Shown here one piece after another: positions 17,023-26,570 of a stretch of 64,000 nucleotides of DNA. The position numbers and the translations under genes are program-made. How positions within the stretch are numbered: the stretch's first letter is position 1; each line of letters begins with the position of its first letter. The DNA comes from Akkermansiaceae bacterium UBA4589 (GTDB lineage Bacteria; Verrucomicrobiota; Verrucomicrobiia; Verrucomicrobiales; Akkermansiaceae): contig DGJT01000038.1 of NCBI GenBank assembly GCA_002387565.1, positions 13,636 to 77,635 on the forward strand, in the 5' to 3' direction. A model generated the notes under the pieces. That model had not been told where the DNA came from and searched no databases. It worked only from the letters and a program-made list of their open reading frames with translations.

Positions 17023-18308
17023 TTATGATTTGGTCAGTTATTCTTTTAAGCCTTATTTTAGCAGGTATAGCTATACAGCTCAAAGCTAAGCTCAAGCGCT
17101 TACGTGCAGAAAATAGAGAGCTAAAAATACTTGATACGGAGAATAAAGAGCAATTACATAGTCAAAAATTTAATTGTTTAGATGCTTTTCCTGAAGTGAT
17201 TTTAGTGGTGAATAAATCATTACAATTAGTCTATATTCACCCATTGGCACAGCTACTTTTTTCACAAAGTGAATGGAGTGCGGAAAAATTAGTAGATATT
17301 AAGCAAACCTTAATTGAAGGCAAGGTTGGCATAGGTATCAAAGAGGTCATTCTAGTCTCTGAATTTATGCAATGGATTGAAGAGCAAATTCAACAAGAAG
17401 TAGAGCATTGTGAGAAAGATTTTGTTTTGTCGGCACAAGCTTCTTCGTGGTTAAAAAGTGAGGGTGCAGATGGTGAAACAGCTTGGCTTCTAAGGGTTGC
17501 AAAATTACCTGAATACCTCATGAAACAAGAAGATTACTACTTGGTTCATATTCATGAAAAAACCGAAGACTGGAGGCTGCAACAGACAAGACAAGATTTT
17601 ATTGCGCATGCGTCACATGAACTCAAAACACCACTGACTATTTTGCTAGGTTATTTAGAAATTCTTACCGAAAATGGAAGTAACTACGGAGTAAACAAAC
17701 AAGGTAAAGAGTTATTGGACACAGCTTATCAGCAGGGAGAAAAACTCCAGCTCCTCACGCAGCAGATGTTAAATCTCTCCAAATTTGAATCAAGTAAAGA
17801 GAGTATGCTCACTATTGAGGATATTAAAATCAAAGATATCTTTGAACAAGTGCAGAAAGATTTGCAGTCCCTGATTAAAAAGCAAGATGTTAAGCTAAGT
17901 TTCACCACAGAAGGTAACATCACAAAAAATATAACCATCAAAGGAGATAATTTTTACTGGCAACAAATTATCTATAATTTATTTGAAAATGCTCTTAAGC
18001 AAAATAAAACAGGTGCATTAAAAATTGAGCTCAATGTAAAAGAAGAGGACGAGCACCTTATTATTTCAGTCATTGATAACGGTGTAGGTATCAGCTCTAT
18101 GGATGTACCTTATATCTTTAATCGTTTTTACAGTGTAGATAAAAATTATACTGGAACCAAGCTCAGAGGTGCAGGACTAGGACTAAGTATAGTTAAAAGG
18201 GCTTTATTAGCCCATAATGCTCATATTGAAGTAGAATCAATACCAGGTGAGCGCACAGCATTTATGATTTATTTAGATAATAAATTTAAGGCAACAAAAG
18301 AAGATTAA
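17007..18308 (+). CDS. PhoR-like sensor histidine kinase
   Basis: A 433-aa membrane kinase. There is one N-terminal hydrophobic segment (about residues 5-24), a short coiled stretch and a PAS-like region (about 55-185). The HisKA box FIAHASHELKTPLTILLGYL has the phosphorylated His at residue 204. The catalytic domain has NLFENALKQN (N box), VIDNGVGI (G1) and GAGLGLSIVKRAL (G2). Only one membrane segment with no periplasmic loop is seen, as in PhoR-type kinases that sense a partner complex. A start at 17025, just past the regulator stop, is possible. The stop overlaps the convergent pta stop by 4 nt. Confidence 0.9.
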   Translation: MAKQLIMIWSVILLSLILAGIAIQLKAKLKRLRAENRELKILDTENKEQLHSQKFNCLDAFPEVILVVNKSLQLVYIHPLAQLLFSQSEWSAEKLVDIKQTLIEGKVGIGIKEVILVSEFMQWIEEQIQQEVEHCEKDFVLSAQASSWLKSEGADGETAWLLRVAKLPEYLMKQEDYYLVHIHEKTEDWRLQQTRQDFIAHASHELKTPLTILLGYLEILTENGSNYGVNKQGKELLDTAYQQGEKLQLLTQQMLNLSKFESSKESMLTIEDIKIKDIFEQVQKDLQSLIKKQDVKLSFTTEGNITKNITIKGDNFYWQQIIYNLFENALKQNKTGALKIELNVKEEDEHLIISVIDNGVGISSMDVPYIFNRFYSVDKNYTGTKLRGAGLGLSIVKRALLAHNAHIEVESIPGERTAFMIYLDNKFKATKED

Positions 18309-19339
18309 TCTCTATTGAGTAAAGACTGAGTCGCTGCAAGAATAGTAGTGCCAAATAATTGCTCGGTAGTTGCTGTTTTAGGAATGATGGCAATAGAACG
18401 TGATAAGCCCATCATTAAATGACCATAAACATTAAGTTTTCCCACATGTTCAAGAGCTTTTAACGTAATATGAGCGGAATCTAAATTAGGGAAAATAAGT
18501 ACATCTGCTTGCTTTGGTTTACGTAGTAAAAGTGAGTCTGATTTTGCGGCGGCGGCGTCGGCATCGATGGCAACATCAAATTGAACTTCACCAAAACATT
18601 CAATAGGCCATTCAAACTCTGCTGTGCGTTGGCGAATGAAGCTCGTAGCAGCTTGCATTTTTTTAGATGACTCAGTAGGGTATGAACCTTGATTTGAATG
18701 TGAGAGTAAGGCCACTTTAGCTTTTTCTTCGAGGAAGTGATGTGCCATTTTACCGACTTCTTCGGTCATCATAATTAAATCTTCAACACTAGGATCAGGA
18801 ATTACATTAGCATCAGATAAGAACAAGAGGCCTTGTTTATTAATATCTGCAATACTTTTACCCTCGAGGATATTAAGTGCAAAAATATTATTATGCTTAT
18901 TAGTAGGCTTAATCATGAGCTGGGCAGATCGACTCATACTAGCATTACCTAGTATATTTCCACCAACAACAAGATCAGCTGCACCATACTGTACCATTAA
19001 GCAGGCAAAGTTTTGTGGTTTAGCGACCGTTTCCATAAGATTGCTTATGGGTCTATTTCTAAATCTTTCAGACCTTTCAAAGTATTGAGCAAACAGAGAT
19101 AAATCTTCTGCATTTTTAGGGTTAATGAGACGTAAAAACTGGAGAGATATATTATGCTCTTTTGCTAAGTCTTTAATTTTTTGTACATCCCCAAATAGAA
19201 TTGGAGCCGCAATTTCTTGTTTTACAAGCTCTTGAGCGACAAGTAATACTCGCAAGTCTTCTCCTTCAGAAAAAATAACCCTGCGGGGATGGTTTTTGAT
19301 GCGAATAATTTGTTTATTAACAAAAGGAGTTGTCTGCAT
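18305..19339 (-). CDS. pta: Phosphate acetyltransferase / acyltransferase
   Basis: A 344-aa enzyme of the phosphate acetyl/butyryltransferase family, interconverting acetyl-CoA and acetyl phosphate in the cytoplasm. Supporting motifs are RVIFSEGEDLRVL, ADLVVGGN with the MSRSAQ region, LLFLSDANVIPDPS, VALLSHSNQGSYP and VLIFPNLDSAHI. An acetate kinase gene is not in the window. It is convergent with the histidine kinase and the stop codons overlap, leaving no room for a terminator between them. The phosphate-butyryl branch cannot be excluded. Confidence 0.88.
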   Translation of the reverse strand: MQTTPFVNKQIIRIKNHPRRVIFSEGEDLRVLLVAQELVKQEIAAPILFGDVQKIKDLAKEHNISLQFLRLINPKNAEDLSLFAQYFERSERFRNRPISNLMETVAKPQNFACLMVQYGAADLVVGGNILGNASMSRSAQLMIKPTNKHNNIFALNILEGKSIADINKQGLLFLSDANVIPDPSVEDLIMMTEEVGKMAHHFLEEKAKVALLSHSNQGSYPTESSKKMQAATSFIRQRTAEFEWPIECFGEVQFDVAIDADAAAAKSDSLLLRKPKQADVLIFPNLDSAHITLKALEHVGKLNVYGHLMMGLSRSIAIIPKTATTEQLFGTTILAATQSLLNRD

Positions 19340-19473
19340 AATAATTTAAAGAGCTATGATTATGAATAAAAGGCACAAGAATACAATTTATTTTTAGTTT
19401 TTTCAAAAGAAAGAGGTTGATTTATTATATTCGATAGATATGGTTATTGTTAATAAATATTACAGTTTTTGCA

Positions 19474-20289
19474 ATGAATATTCTAAAAATAGCTTTTTTC
19501 TCCATCATTTTCTTAGCTTCTCTGGCTACAATTTACTTCTTAAATAGTTATAAATTAGATTTAGAGGTAACGCTTGCTAATTTAGAGACTACTTCAAAAA
19601 ATAATATGAAGTTAGCAGACAATAAGAGTCAGTTAGAAACTCAAAACGCGGAACTTGAGGTAAGTATTGCTGATATTAAAGTAGATGAAAAGCTGACTTT
19701 AGAAAAAATTACTGATGTGAATGCTCAGTTTGCTGGTACAAGTGCTGAGTTGAAAGCTTTGATAGCTAAGACTAAGGCTGAACAGCCTCAAGCTAAGAGT
19801 ATTTTGGATCAACTAGCTGAATATGAAGCCAATAGTAGTAAAATAAATAAATTGAAAAGATACTCTAGTCAAATTAAAGATTTAAATGAAGAACTTCAAG
19901 AAGCTCAAGCTAAAGCAGCTACAGCAACAGCAGTTAATCAAAGTTTGGCCGCAGTTAATGAAACGAATGAACTTATCATCAATTTATTCAAAACCTCAAC
20001 CGTGCAGGATAATTTTAAAGCTCAAATTACAGAAATTGTTCCTAACTGGAAGGTGGTTTTATTAGATGCTGGGTTTCATGAAGACAGATTGTCACCCGAC
20101 ACTAAACTAGTAGTAGTTAGAGATGGTAAAAAAATAGCAGATTTAATTGTATCTAGAGTTACAAAAGACAAATCTGTAGCTTCCGTAGAAAAGTATTACA
20201 CAGTAATCAATGAATTGGGCGAAGAGCAAGAGGCTCAAATTAGCATAGGAGATAAAGTAGTAGGAGCCAGCTCTGAAGACGCAGCTTAA
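19474..20289 (+). CDS. Membrane-anchored coiled-coil protein A
   Basis: A 271-aa protein with one N-terminal hydrophobic segment (about residues 4-24), then long coiled-coil stretches (about 28-150) and a compact C-terminal domain (about 175-262: NWKVVLLDAGFHEDRLSPDTK and DLIVSRVTKDKS). That domain looks like a small beta-barrel of the kind found after coiled coils in envelope proteins such as MreC or FlgT, a weak likeness. ATG at 19474 is chosen over a TTG at 19447 because it places the hydrophobic segment at the start. It is followed after 13 bp by a paralogue. The function is unknown. Confidence 0.75.
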   Translation: MNILKIAFFSIIFLASLATIYFLNSYKLDLEVTLANLETTSKNNMKLADNKSQLETQNAELEVSIADIKVDEKLTLEKITDVNAQFAGTSAELKALIAKTKAEQPQAKSILDQLAEYEANSSKINKLKRYSSQIKDLNEELQEAQAKAATATAVNQSLAAVNETNELIINLFKTSTVQDNFKAQITEIVPNWKVVLLDAGFHEDRLSPDTKLVVVRDGKKIADLIVSRVTKDKSVASVEKYYTVINELGEEQEAQISIGDKVVGASSEDAA

Positions 20290-20302
20290 TTAAAAAAGAT
20301 TT

Positions 20303-21148
20303 ATGATGAAAACAATAACTTTAACCATGGCTATTATCGCTATTTTAGCGGTTGTGGCTTCAGGCGTATTTTTTAAATTATTTGCTGATAATGCTGAAGC
20401 AAAAAAAGCGCAGCTAATAAAAGAGCAAGTAAAAAGTAAAACTTTAACCAAATCTATTGATAAGCTTGAAGACGCTCAAGCAGATTTAGAAAAAGAAGAA
20501 GAGCAAGCTAATAGATCTTTATCAAACACAAAAGGTCAACTTGCTAAAGCTCAAGAAAATTTAAAAGATAAGGAGAAAGAGTTAAAAGAGCAGCAAATTG
20601 TTTTTGAAGACTTTTCTAAAAATAGTGCTGCTAAAGAATCTGAACTCGCGAGACTTAATGAAGACTTTAAAGATTTAAAAGATGAATTAGAAGACTCATC
20701 ACTCAACTTAAGTGGATTAGACGCTAAAATCACAAAAATGGAAATCAATATTGACGACTTAGATGATCAAATAGATGCAAGAAATCAACAGCTTGCAGAA
20801 TTAGATGTTGTGAAGTCGGAACTAAAAGATAAATATACTAAGCTCAATACAGAAAAACTTGAAATTATTAACTCATTTGATGCTTCGACTATTGAATTGA
20901 GACTCAACAGTTTTGATTTAAACTGGGGGTTAGCAACGTTGACGGCTAAAAAATTAACAGGCTTAAAAGTCGGTGATGTGTTAGCTGTAGATTTAGGAAC
21001 AGGAGATAGCTTAGGTATTAAACGTTCTTTTATTTTAAGAGTTAGCACTATAGATAATAATAATGTTGTTGCTCAATTTGTTACGGAAGATGCATCCTTA
21101 AAACAAAGTTTAGCTATAGGTCAAAAAGCGTCATTGATTAAAATTTAA
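20303..21148 (+). CDS. Membrane-anchored coiled-coil protein B
   Basis: A 281-aa protein built like its upstream neighbour: an N-terminal hydrophobic segment (about 5-28), a long heptad-rich coiled coil (about 30-195) and a C-terminal domain (about 200-281: NWGLATLTAKKLTGLKVGDV and IKRSFILRVSTID). The two share layout and the closing IG..A/V motif but little direct identity, which suggests an old duplication or two subunits of one structure. Periplasmic location is inferred from the anchor. No known family was recognised. Confidence 0.75.
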   Translation: MMKTITLTMAIIAILAVVASGVFFKLFADNAEAKKAQLIKEQVKSKTLTKSIDKLEDAQADLEKEEEQANRSLSNTKGQLAKAQENLKDKEKELKEQQIVFEDFSKNSAAKESELARLNEDFKDLKDELEDSSLNLSGLDAKITKMEINIDDLDDQIDARNQQLAELDVVKSELKDKYTKLNTEKLEIINSFDASTIELRLNSFDLNWGLATLTAKKLTGLKVGDVLAVDLGTGDSLGIKRSFILRVSTIDNNNVVAQFVTEDASLKQSLAIGQKASLIKI

Positions 21149-21162
21149 TCGTTATTTGACAG

Positions 21163-21411
21163 TTGAAAAAACATACTTGGCACGAAGTACTAGACCAAGA
21201 TCAGGTCATGTATTATGAAGCGACTCACCATGCCGGAGCTTGGAAATTACGCACGACTTTAAAAGAGGATGAGGATTGGACTTACCATGATACCATCTCT
21301 AAAGAAAATTTATTAAAGCTTCGTGAAATCCTATGGAATAAATATCAGCGAGGCCGTGGGTCTCATGCTATTATAGCCAAGTTAGATAAGCAAATAGCCA
21401 AATTAGATTAA
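21163..21411 (+). CDS. Small conserved protein, TTG start
   Basis: An 82-aa soluble protein rich in Trp, Lys and Asp. The ORF has no ATG before residue 17, so the TTG at 21163, 14 bp after the upstream stop, is the likely start. The pattern W.LRTTLKEDEDW, then LLKLREILWNKYQRGRGSHAII, looks like a small verrucomicrobial family of unknown function, recalled rather than searched. Its basic C-terminus could bind nucleic acid, but nothing specific is seen. Confidence 0.65.
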   Translation: MKKHTWHEVLDQDQVMYYEATHHAGAWKLRTTLKEDEDWTYHDTISKENLLKLREILWNKYQRGRGSHAIIAKLDKQIAKLD

Positions 21412-21466
21412 GTTACCCATAATGACTTAGTTGACATTTGTCAGCTTATTTTGCAAGCTCCCACCT

Positions 21467-22765
21467 ATGAGCAAGGATTGGCAACAACAAGATTTAGACT
21501 ATTGTTGGCATCCTTTTACTCAACAACAAGAATGGGCTCAACAATCTGACCAAATCCTTAGCATAGAAAGCGGTCAAGGGGTATGGCTTACCGATCATCA
21601 AGGTCAAAGTTATATTGACGGTAATGCTTCTATTTGGACCAATATACATGGTCATTCACATCCAGTAATTAATGCTGCCATTTCTAAGCAACTTGGCGCT
21701 ATATCTCACAGTTCTTACCTTGGTTTTGCTCACCCTCTTGCCTCGCAATTAGCTGCAGAACTTGTCGAATTAGTTAGTGATACTGATTTAAAAAGAGTTT
21801 TTTATTCAGATGACGGTTCTACAGCCATTGAATGCGCTATGAAGATGGAGTTGCAATATCGTGTGCAGAATCAGCAAAAAGACAAAACAGAGTTCATCGC
21901 TTTTGACCAGGCTTATCATGGAGACACTATGGGGGCTGCGGGTTTAGGGGGCGTGTCTTTGTTTCATGAAAAAATAAGCCATAAAGGTGTCTTATGTCAT
22001 CATGTACAAAATTTAGAGAGCTTACAGCACTTGAGCCCAGAGGTATTAAATAGAGTGTGTGCCGTGGTTATAGAGCCGCTCATCCAAGGCGTGAATCAAA
22101 TGCGCCCATGGCCAAAAGGAATGCTCAAAGAATTACGAGCATGGTGCGATGAGCACGATATACATCTCATTCTTGATGAGGTCATGACTGGTTTTGGGCG
22201 AACAGGAGTTATGTTTGCCTATCAGCAAGAGGGTATTTCTCCAGATTATATTTGTTTGGCCAAGGGACTTACTGGTGGTTACCTGCCGATGGCTGCAACA
22301 CTCACGACAGAAAAGATTTATCAGGTATTCTTAGGTGATTTTTCTGAAAATAAAACTTTTTATTATGGTCATAGTTATACGGCTAACCCATTAGGCTGTG
22401 CTGCTGCTTTGGCTAATTTACAATTATTTAAGGAAGAACAAACCCTCGCCCAATTACCAGCTAAAATTCAAGTGTTAGCAGCTAGTTTAACTCAGCTCAA
22501 AGCAACGCACCCTCAAGTCTATGAAGTGAGGCAGTGTGGCATGATCAGCGGCATAGAGTTACGCCAATCTAATGGAGAGAAGTTCCCAGTATCTCAGCGA
22601 GTAGGGCATCATGTCTGTCTAGCGGCCAGAGAGCACCAACTACTCACACGCCCCATTTTAGATACTATCGTGTTTCTGCCGCCACTCTGCGTCACAGAAT
22701 CAGAAATAGAGCAATCTATACAGGCAATATCCAAGGCTATTGACCAAGTGCTGTCTGGTGCTTAA
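21467..22765 (+). CDS. bioA: BioA adenosylmethionine-8-amino-7-oxononanoate aminotransferase
   Basis: PLP enzyme of biotin synthesis using S-adenosylmethionine as amino donor to form 7,8-diaminopelargonate. The 432-aa length is normal. The N-terminal WHPFTQQQEW is diagnostic for BioA, as is GNASIWTNIHGHSHP. DDGSTAIECAMKM, AYHGDTMGA, LILDEVMTGFGRTG and CLAKGLTGGYLP (Schiff-base Lys) follow. ATG at 21467 is preferred over the upstream TTG. The only biotin gene here, it stands apart from a bio operon. The 3' end overlaps the convergent symporter gene by 29 nt. Confidence 0.93.
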   Translation: MSKDWQQQDLDYCWHPFTQQQEWAQQSDQILSIESGQGVWLTDHQGQSYIDGNASIWTNIHGHSHPVINAAISKQLGAISHSSYLGFAHPLASQLAAELVELVSDTDLKRVFYSDDGSTAIECAMKMELQYRVQNQQKDKTEFIAFDQAYHGDTMGAAGLGGVSLFHEKISHKGVLCHHVQNLESLQHLSPEVLNRVCAVVIEPLIQGVNQMRPWPKGMLKELRAWCDEHDIHLILDEVMTGFGRTGVMFAYQQEGISPDYICLAKGLTGGYLPMAATLTTEKIYQVFLGDFSENKTFYYGHSYTANPLGCAAALANLQLFKEEQTLAQLPAKIQVLAASLTQLKATHPQVYEVRQCGMISGIELRQSNGEKFPVSQRVGHHVCLAAREHQLLTRPILDTIVFLPPLCVTESEIEQSIQAISKAIDQVLSGA

Positions 22766-24347
22766 GTGATGGCTTAGGTGTGCCAAAAAGCGTAGGTAAA
22801 TAACCTCCAGCGATAGTTAACAGGCAGCCAACTGGCCACATCCACACATCGGCAAACAAAGGAGTGAGTTTTTGAGTTTCGCCGTTCCAATCAAGAGTGG
22901 GTAATTTACCCAAGATATGACCAATACTTCCTGAATTGATAAAATCAAGGCTCGCAATCAAGGCGTAGATGTCAGTTCTCAAAATAGCAGTGAGGCATAA
23001 GCTCACCACAACCCCAAGAATCAAACCTAGCTTGTTACACTTACCTAGAATAGCCACGAGAAAGATGCCGAGCATAGGCCCCATCGTATAACTAGTTAAG
23101 CCAAAGGCGAGAGGGAGTATGCTGATTTTGTCTTGAGCCGCAAAGAGCAGGTACGTGAACCCAGAGAGTAATACTCCCCAAATCACTACCATGATTTTAG
23201 ATTTTAAAAGGTAAGCTTTTTGCTGCTCATCAGTTTCCAGTGGAGCTTTAGAAATAATAGATAGAGAGGTTTGACTGAGCGCTGCTAAAATTGAATCTAA
23301 ACTTGAGATAGCGGCTGCAAATACGCCAGCGAGAATCAGCCCCCGTACTCCATTGGGTAGATTAGTTACAATCCAGGTAGGGAAAACATAATCATTACTT
23401 TTGTTAAAAAGTAGGTTTTGCCATTCTGCAGGAGGGAACTCTTTGTAATAAACAAATAGAGCGGCACCTACAAGTAGCATAAGCATCGTGAGCAATTGAC
23501 CAACACTACTAAATATAATCGCTTTACGTGCGTCACTAGGGTTTTTACAGCAGAAAATACGTTGCGCATTGAGCTGATCTACACCAAAAGCAGATAGATT
23601 TTGAAAAGGCACAGCGAGTATAGCCACCCACAAGGTGAATTTCAAATTAGCTTCAAAGCGTGTGTCAAAAATTTGGAATTTCCCCGCTTCACCAGCAGTC
23701 GCGACAAAATCAGCCCAGCCACCATTGAGTTGAGAAATAATGACAAATAGAGCGACTAATCCTCCCACAGTAAATAAGAAGAATTGCATCACATCCGTCC
23801 AAATAACAGTACGCATACCTCCTAAGCAAGTCCAAGCAATCGCAAATAAGCCTATGATGAGAATACATACGCCCATAGGCATTCCTGTAATGATAGTAAG
23901 CGGTAATGCAGCGACCAAAACCCTAACACTCTGTCCTAAGATACTGCCTAAACTAAAGAGTATAGTTGCAAGTACTTTGACCCATTTGCCTAATTGTTGC
24001 CCCATAAAATCATAGGGACTGTAACAGTTTTTGCTGTAAAAGAATTTCACAAAAAAGACACCTACTAAAACCCGCGCCAAAATAGAGCCTATACCCCATT
24101 GTAAATAGGTGAAATTACCATTCATCGCGTAGACAATCCCTGGAACTCCAATAAAAGTAACGCCACTAATTTCAGTCGCTATAATAGATCCAGACACCGC
24201 TTGCCACGGTAACGTTCTACCACCTAGAAAAAAGTCGTCAATAGTGGCTTGCTTGCCTTTGAGTAAATGTCCAACCCAAGTGGTAAGTAGTAAATAACCG
24301 CCAATAATACACCAATCTAAAGCGGAAAATAAGTCATTAGGCATCAT
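22737..24347 (-). CDS. Sodium:solute symporter (SSS family)
   Basis: A 536-aa polytopic inner-membrane transporter with about 13 hydrophobic segments. The family core is visible near the N-terminus: DFFLGGRTLPWQAVSGSIIATEISGVTFIG, quoted here as DFFLGGRTLPW and GSIIATEISGVTF. The segment DVMQFFLFTVGGLVAL and the GVFAAAISSLDSILAALS sodium-site helix follow. The substrate (sugar, amino acid, or acid) cannot be read from sequence. It overlaps bioA tail to tail. No catabolic gene adjoins it. Confidence 0.88.
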   Translation of the reverse strand: MMPNDLFSALDWCIIGGYLLLTTWVGHLLKGKQATIDDFFLGGRTLPWQAVSGSIIATEISGVTFIGVPGIVYAMNGNFTYLQWGIGSILARVLVGVFFVKFFYSKNCYSPYDFMGQQLGKWVKVLATILFSLGSILGQSVRVLVAALPLTIITGMPMGVCILIIGLFAIAWTCLGGMRTVIWTDVMQFFLFTVGGLVALFVIISQLNGGWADFVATAGEAGKFQIFDTRFEANLKFTLWVAILAVPFQNLSAFGVDQLNAQRIFCCKNPSDARKAIIFSSVGQLLTMLMLLVGAALFVYYKEFPPAEWQNLLFNKSNDYVFPTWIVTNLPNGVRGLILAGVFAAAISSLDSILAALSQTSLSIISKAPLETDEQQKAYLLKSKIMVVIWGVLLSGFTYLLFAAQDKISILPLAFGLTSYTMGPMLGIFLVAILGKCNKLGLILGVVVSLCLTAILRTDIYALIASLDFINSGSIGHILGKLPTLDWNGETQKLTPLFADVWMWPVGCLLTIAGGYLPTLFGTPKPSLKHQTALGQ

Positions 24348-24476
24348 GATATAAAGTAGATTAAAAAGGTTATAAAAACTGATACTTATGCAAGAGCATA
24401 GACTGAGCTAAAGCAATGAAAAATATTGTTGTTTTATGTGACCTGTGCTAGAAACAGACCCTTCCTAAATCACCCT

Positions 24477-25559
24477 ATGAGCCACTCACCTATTAAATTT
24501 AGTCCTATTGAGGATGTTATTGCTGATCTTAAACTCGGTAAATTAGTCATGGTGGCTGATGATGAGCAACGCGAGAATGAAGTCGATCTTATTGGAGCTG
24601 CTAATGCGTTAACGGCAACACAGGTTAATTTCATTGTTAAAGAAGCAAGAGGTCTTATCTGTGTACCTTTAGAAGAAGATAGAGCGCAGCAGCTACATCT
24701 ACCCATGATGAGCCAGAATAATACCGAGCGCCACCAAACAGCATTTACTATATCTGTAGATGCCGCAGAAGGTATCACCACAGGTATTTCAGCACAGGAT
24801 AGAGCCGTAACTATTAATTTACTAGCTGACCCTAAAGCGACGTTTAAAGACTTTGTGCAGCCTGGACATATTTTCCCCTTACAAGCTGTACCAGGAGGCG
24901 TTTTGCAGCGTGCAGGTCATACAGAGGCGGCTGTTGATTTGATGAAACTAGCAGGTATTGAGCCAGTAGGTGTTATTTGTGAAATTCTCGGTGATGATGG
25001 TGAAATGGCACGTGTAGGAGAGCTAGGTGAGTATCAAGACAAGCACCAACTCAAAGCTTGTCACATCACAGACCTCATCAACTACCGCAGAAGAAGCGAA
25101 AAACTCATCCACTGTTCGCAAGAATTTAGCTTACAAACAGCCCATGGTGAGTTCTCTGCCAAAGTCTACGAAGTAGAAATCGACAATGTGCAACACTTAG
25201 TCCTTAGCAAAGGAGACATAGATCCAACAGCGATCACACTGGTGCGTGTGCATAATGAATCGACGATTACCGATGTGTTTTCAAACGATACTGAAATAGA
25301 CAGAGCTTTAGAGCTCATCTCTCAAGAAGGGGGAGTGCTCCTCTACTTGCGCCAAGAGCAACTCAGTATCAATCTCAGTTCAGTGCTTCCAGCAGAGAAT
25401 ACAGCTCCACCATCTAAAGATTTACGTTACTACGGTATTGGGGCGCAAATTCTCTATGATTTAGGTGTGCGTAAAATAGAATTACTCACGAGCCACCCTA
25501 AAAAAGTCATCGGCTTAGAAGGTTACGGCCTAGAAATTGTCTCGCAAAGGAAATTTTAA
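24477..25559 (+). CDS. ribB: RibB DHBP synthase with degenerate GTP-cyclohydrolase II domain
   Basis: A 360-aa protein. The N-terminal half is an intact 3,4-dihydroxy-2-butanone-4-phosphate synthase of riboflavin synthesis: VADDEQRENEVDLI, TGISAQDRAVTI, PGHIFPLQAVPGG and RAGHTEAAVDLM. The C-terminal half keeps the RibA fold pattern (VRVHNES, DLRYYGIGAQILYDLGVRKI), but the zinc-binding cysteines expected after VRVH(S)E and the catalytic region are gone. It is therefore a RibBX-type protein, and cyclohydrolase activity must come from another gene. ATG at 24477 gives the usual N-terminus. No FMN riboswitch was found in the 130 bp upstream. Confidence 0.9.
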   Translation: MSHSPIKFSPIEDVIADLKLGKLVMVADDEQRENEVDLIGAANALTATQVNFIVKEARGLICVPLEEDRAQQLHLPMMSQNNTERHQTAFTISVDAAEGITTGISAQDRAVTINLLADPKATFKDFVQPGHIFPLQAVPGGVLQRAGHTEAAVDLMKLAGIEPVGVICEILGDDGEMARVGELGEYQDKHQLKACHITDLINYRRRSEKLIHCSQEFSLQTAHGEFSAKVYEVEIDNVQHLVLSKGDIDPTAITLVRVHNESTITDVFSNDTEIDRALELISQEGGVLLYLRQEQLSINLSSVLPAENTAPPSKDLRYYGIGAQILYDLGVRKIELLTSHPKKVIGLEGYGLEIVSQRKF

Positions 25560-25614
25560 AAAGAACTTGCTAAACGAGTGAAATCCACTACAAATATCAC
25601 ACCTTAATTTTAAA

Positions 25615-25690
<76 letters not shown>

Positions 25691-25753
25691 TAAGTCATTC
25701 AGTCATACAACTGAATTAAAAGTTGATTCAACTGATTTTAAATGGTTTTTTAG

Positions 25754-25781
25754 TTGATTTTTTAGCCATTGTATCAATAAT
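25754..25781 (+). promoter_or_regulatory. Possible leaderless promoter for fabI
   Basis: TTGATT (25754-25759), a 16-bp spacer and AATAAT (25776-25781) stand 6 bp before the fabI ATG at 25788. This is the same geometry as at argD and ppnP. The -10 box is one base off TATAAT, so this is the weakest of the three. Confidence 0.4.
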
Positions 25782-25787
25782 TTGCGC

Positions 25788-26570
25788 ATGTCTGATTATT
25801 CAAAACCTTTAGAAGGAAAAGTAGCCGTTGTTTTTGGTGTCGCTAACCGTCGTAGTATTGCATGGGCTATTGCTCAAGCTTGGAAAGACGCAGGAGCCAC
25901 TCTTATTTTTAACTACCAAGGAGAAAGACTCAAAGATAAAGTAGGTGACCTAGTCGAAGCTTTTGGCGAAGACACACCACTCTATCCATGTGACGTCACT
26001 TCTGATGCAGAAATTGACGCTTTCTTTGACAAGGTCAAAACACACACAGACAAAATCGACCTCATGCTCCATTCAGTAGCCTTTGCTCCTAAAGAAGCTC
26101 TCGAAAACGAATTTGTAAGCACCGAGCGCGAAGCGTTCAGAATCGCTCACGATATCAGCGCCTACTCACTCGTAGCTCTCTCTCAACGTGCAGCCCCAAT
26201 GATGACCGAAGGTGGTAGTATCATCGCCATGAGTTACTACGGAGCAGAAAAAGTCGTGCCTAACTACAACGTCATGGGTGTAGCCAAAGCCGCTCTCGAA
26301 GCCTCAACACGTTACCTCGCCTCAGATTTAGGTAAGCTCAATATCCGTGTTAACTGTATCAGTGCAGGTCCAGTGCAAACTCTAGCCGCACGTGGTATCT
26401 CAGGTTTCAGCGCAATGATCAAACATTACGAAGCCAACGCCCCACTAGGTCGTTCATGTAGCCTAGAAGAGCTAGGTGGCACAGGCGTGTTTTTAGCCAG
26501 TGATGCCTCAGGAGCGATTACAGGGCAAGTCCTATACGTTGATGGGGGCTACCAGATCATGGGCATGTAA
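25788..26570 (+). CDS. fabI: FabI enoyl-ACP reductase
   Basis: NADH-dependent reductase closing each cycle of type II fatty acid synthesis. The 260-aa protein is an SDR of the FabI branch. It has the variant glycine motif GVANRRSIAWAIA (about 17-29), the catalytic set Tyr150, Tyr160 and Lys167 in SYYGAEKVVPNYNVMGVAKA, and the C-terminal GQVLYVDGGYQIMGM. ATG at 25788 is chosen over a TTG 6 bp upstream. It is a single-gene unit between a tRNA and a repeat-rich gap. Confidence 0.96.
   Translation: MSDYSKPLEGKVAVVFGVANRRSIAWAIAQAWKDAGATLIFNYQGERLKDKVGDLVEAFGEDTPLYPCDVTSDAEIDAFFDKVKTHTDKIDLMLHSVAFAPKEALENEFVSTEREAFRIAHDISAYSLVALSQRAAPMMTEGGSIIAMSYYGAEKVVPNYNVMGVAKAALEASTRYLASDLGKLNIRVNCISAGPVQTLAARGISGFSAMIKHYEANAPLGRSCSLEELGGTGVFLASDASGAITGQVLYVDGGYQIMGM

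Noticed and set aside
24348..24476. FMN riboswitch before ribB
   Set aside because: None of the conserved RFN-element blocks were seen in the upstream 130 bp.
25697..25716. Third operator of the GbsR/MarR-type regulator upstream of fabI (ATTCAGT-N6-ACTGAAT)
   Set aside because: Half-sites resemble the 6.9-kb operator, but spacing is 6 instead of 4 and the outer bases differ; it could equally be a hairpin after the tRNA.
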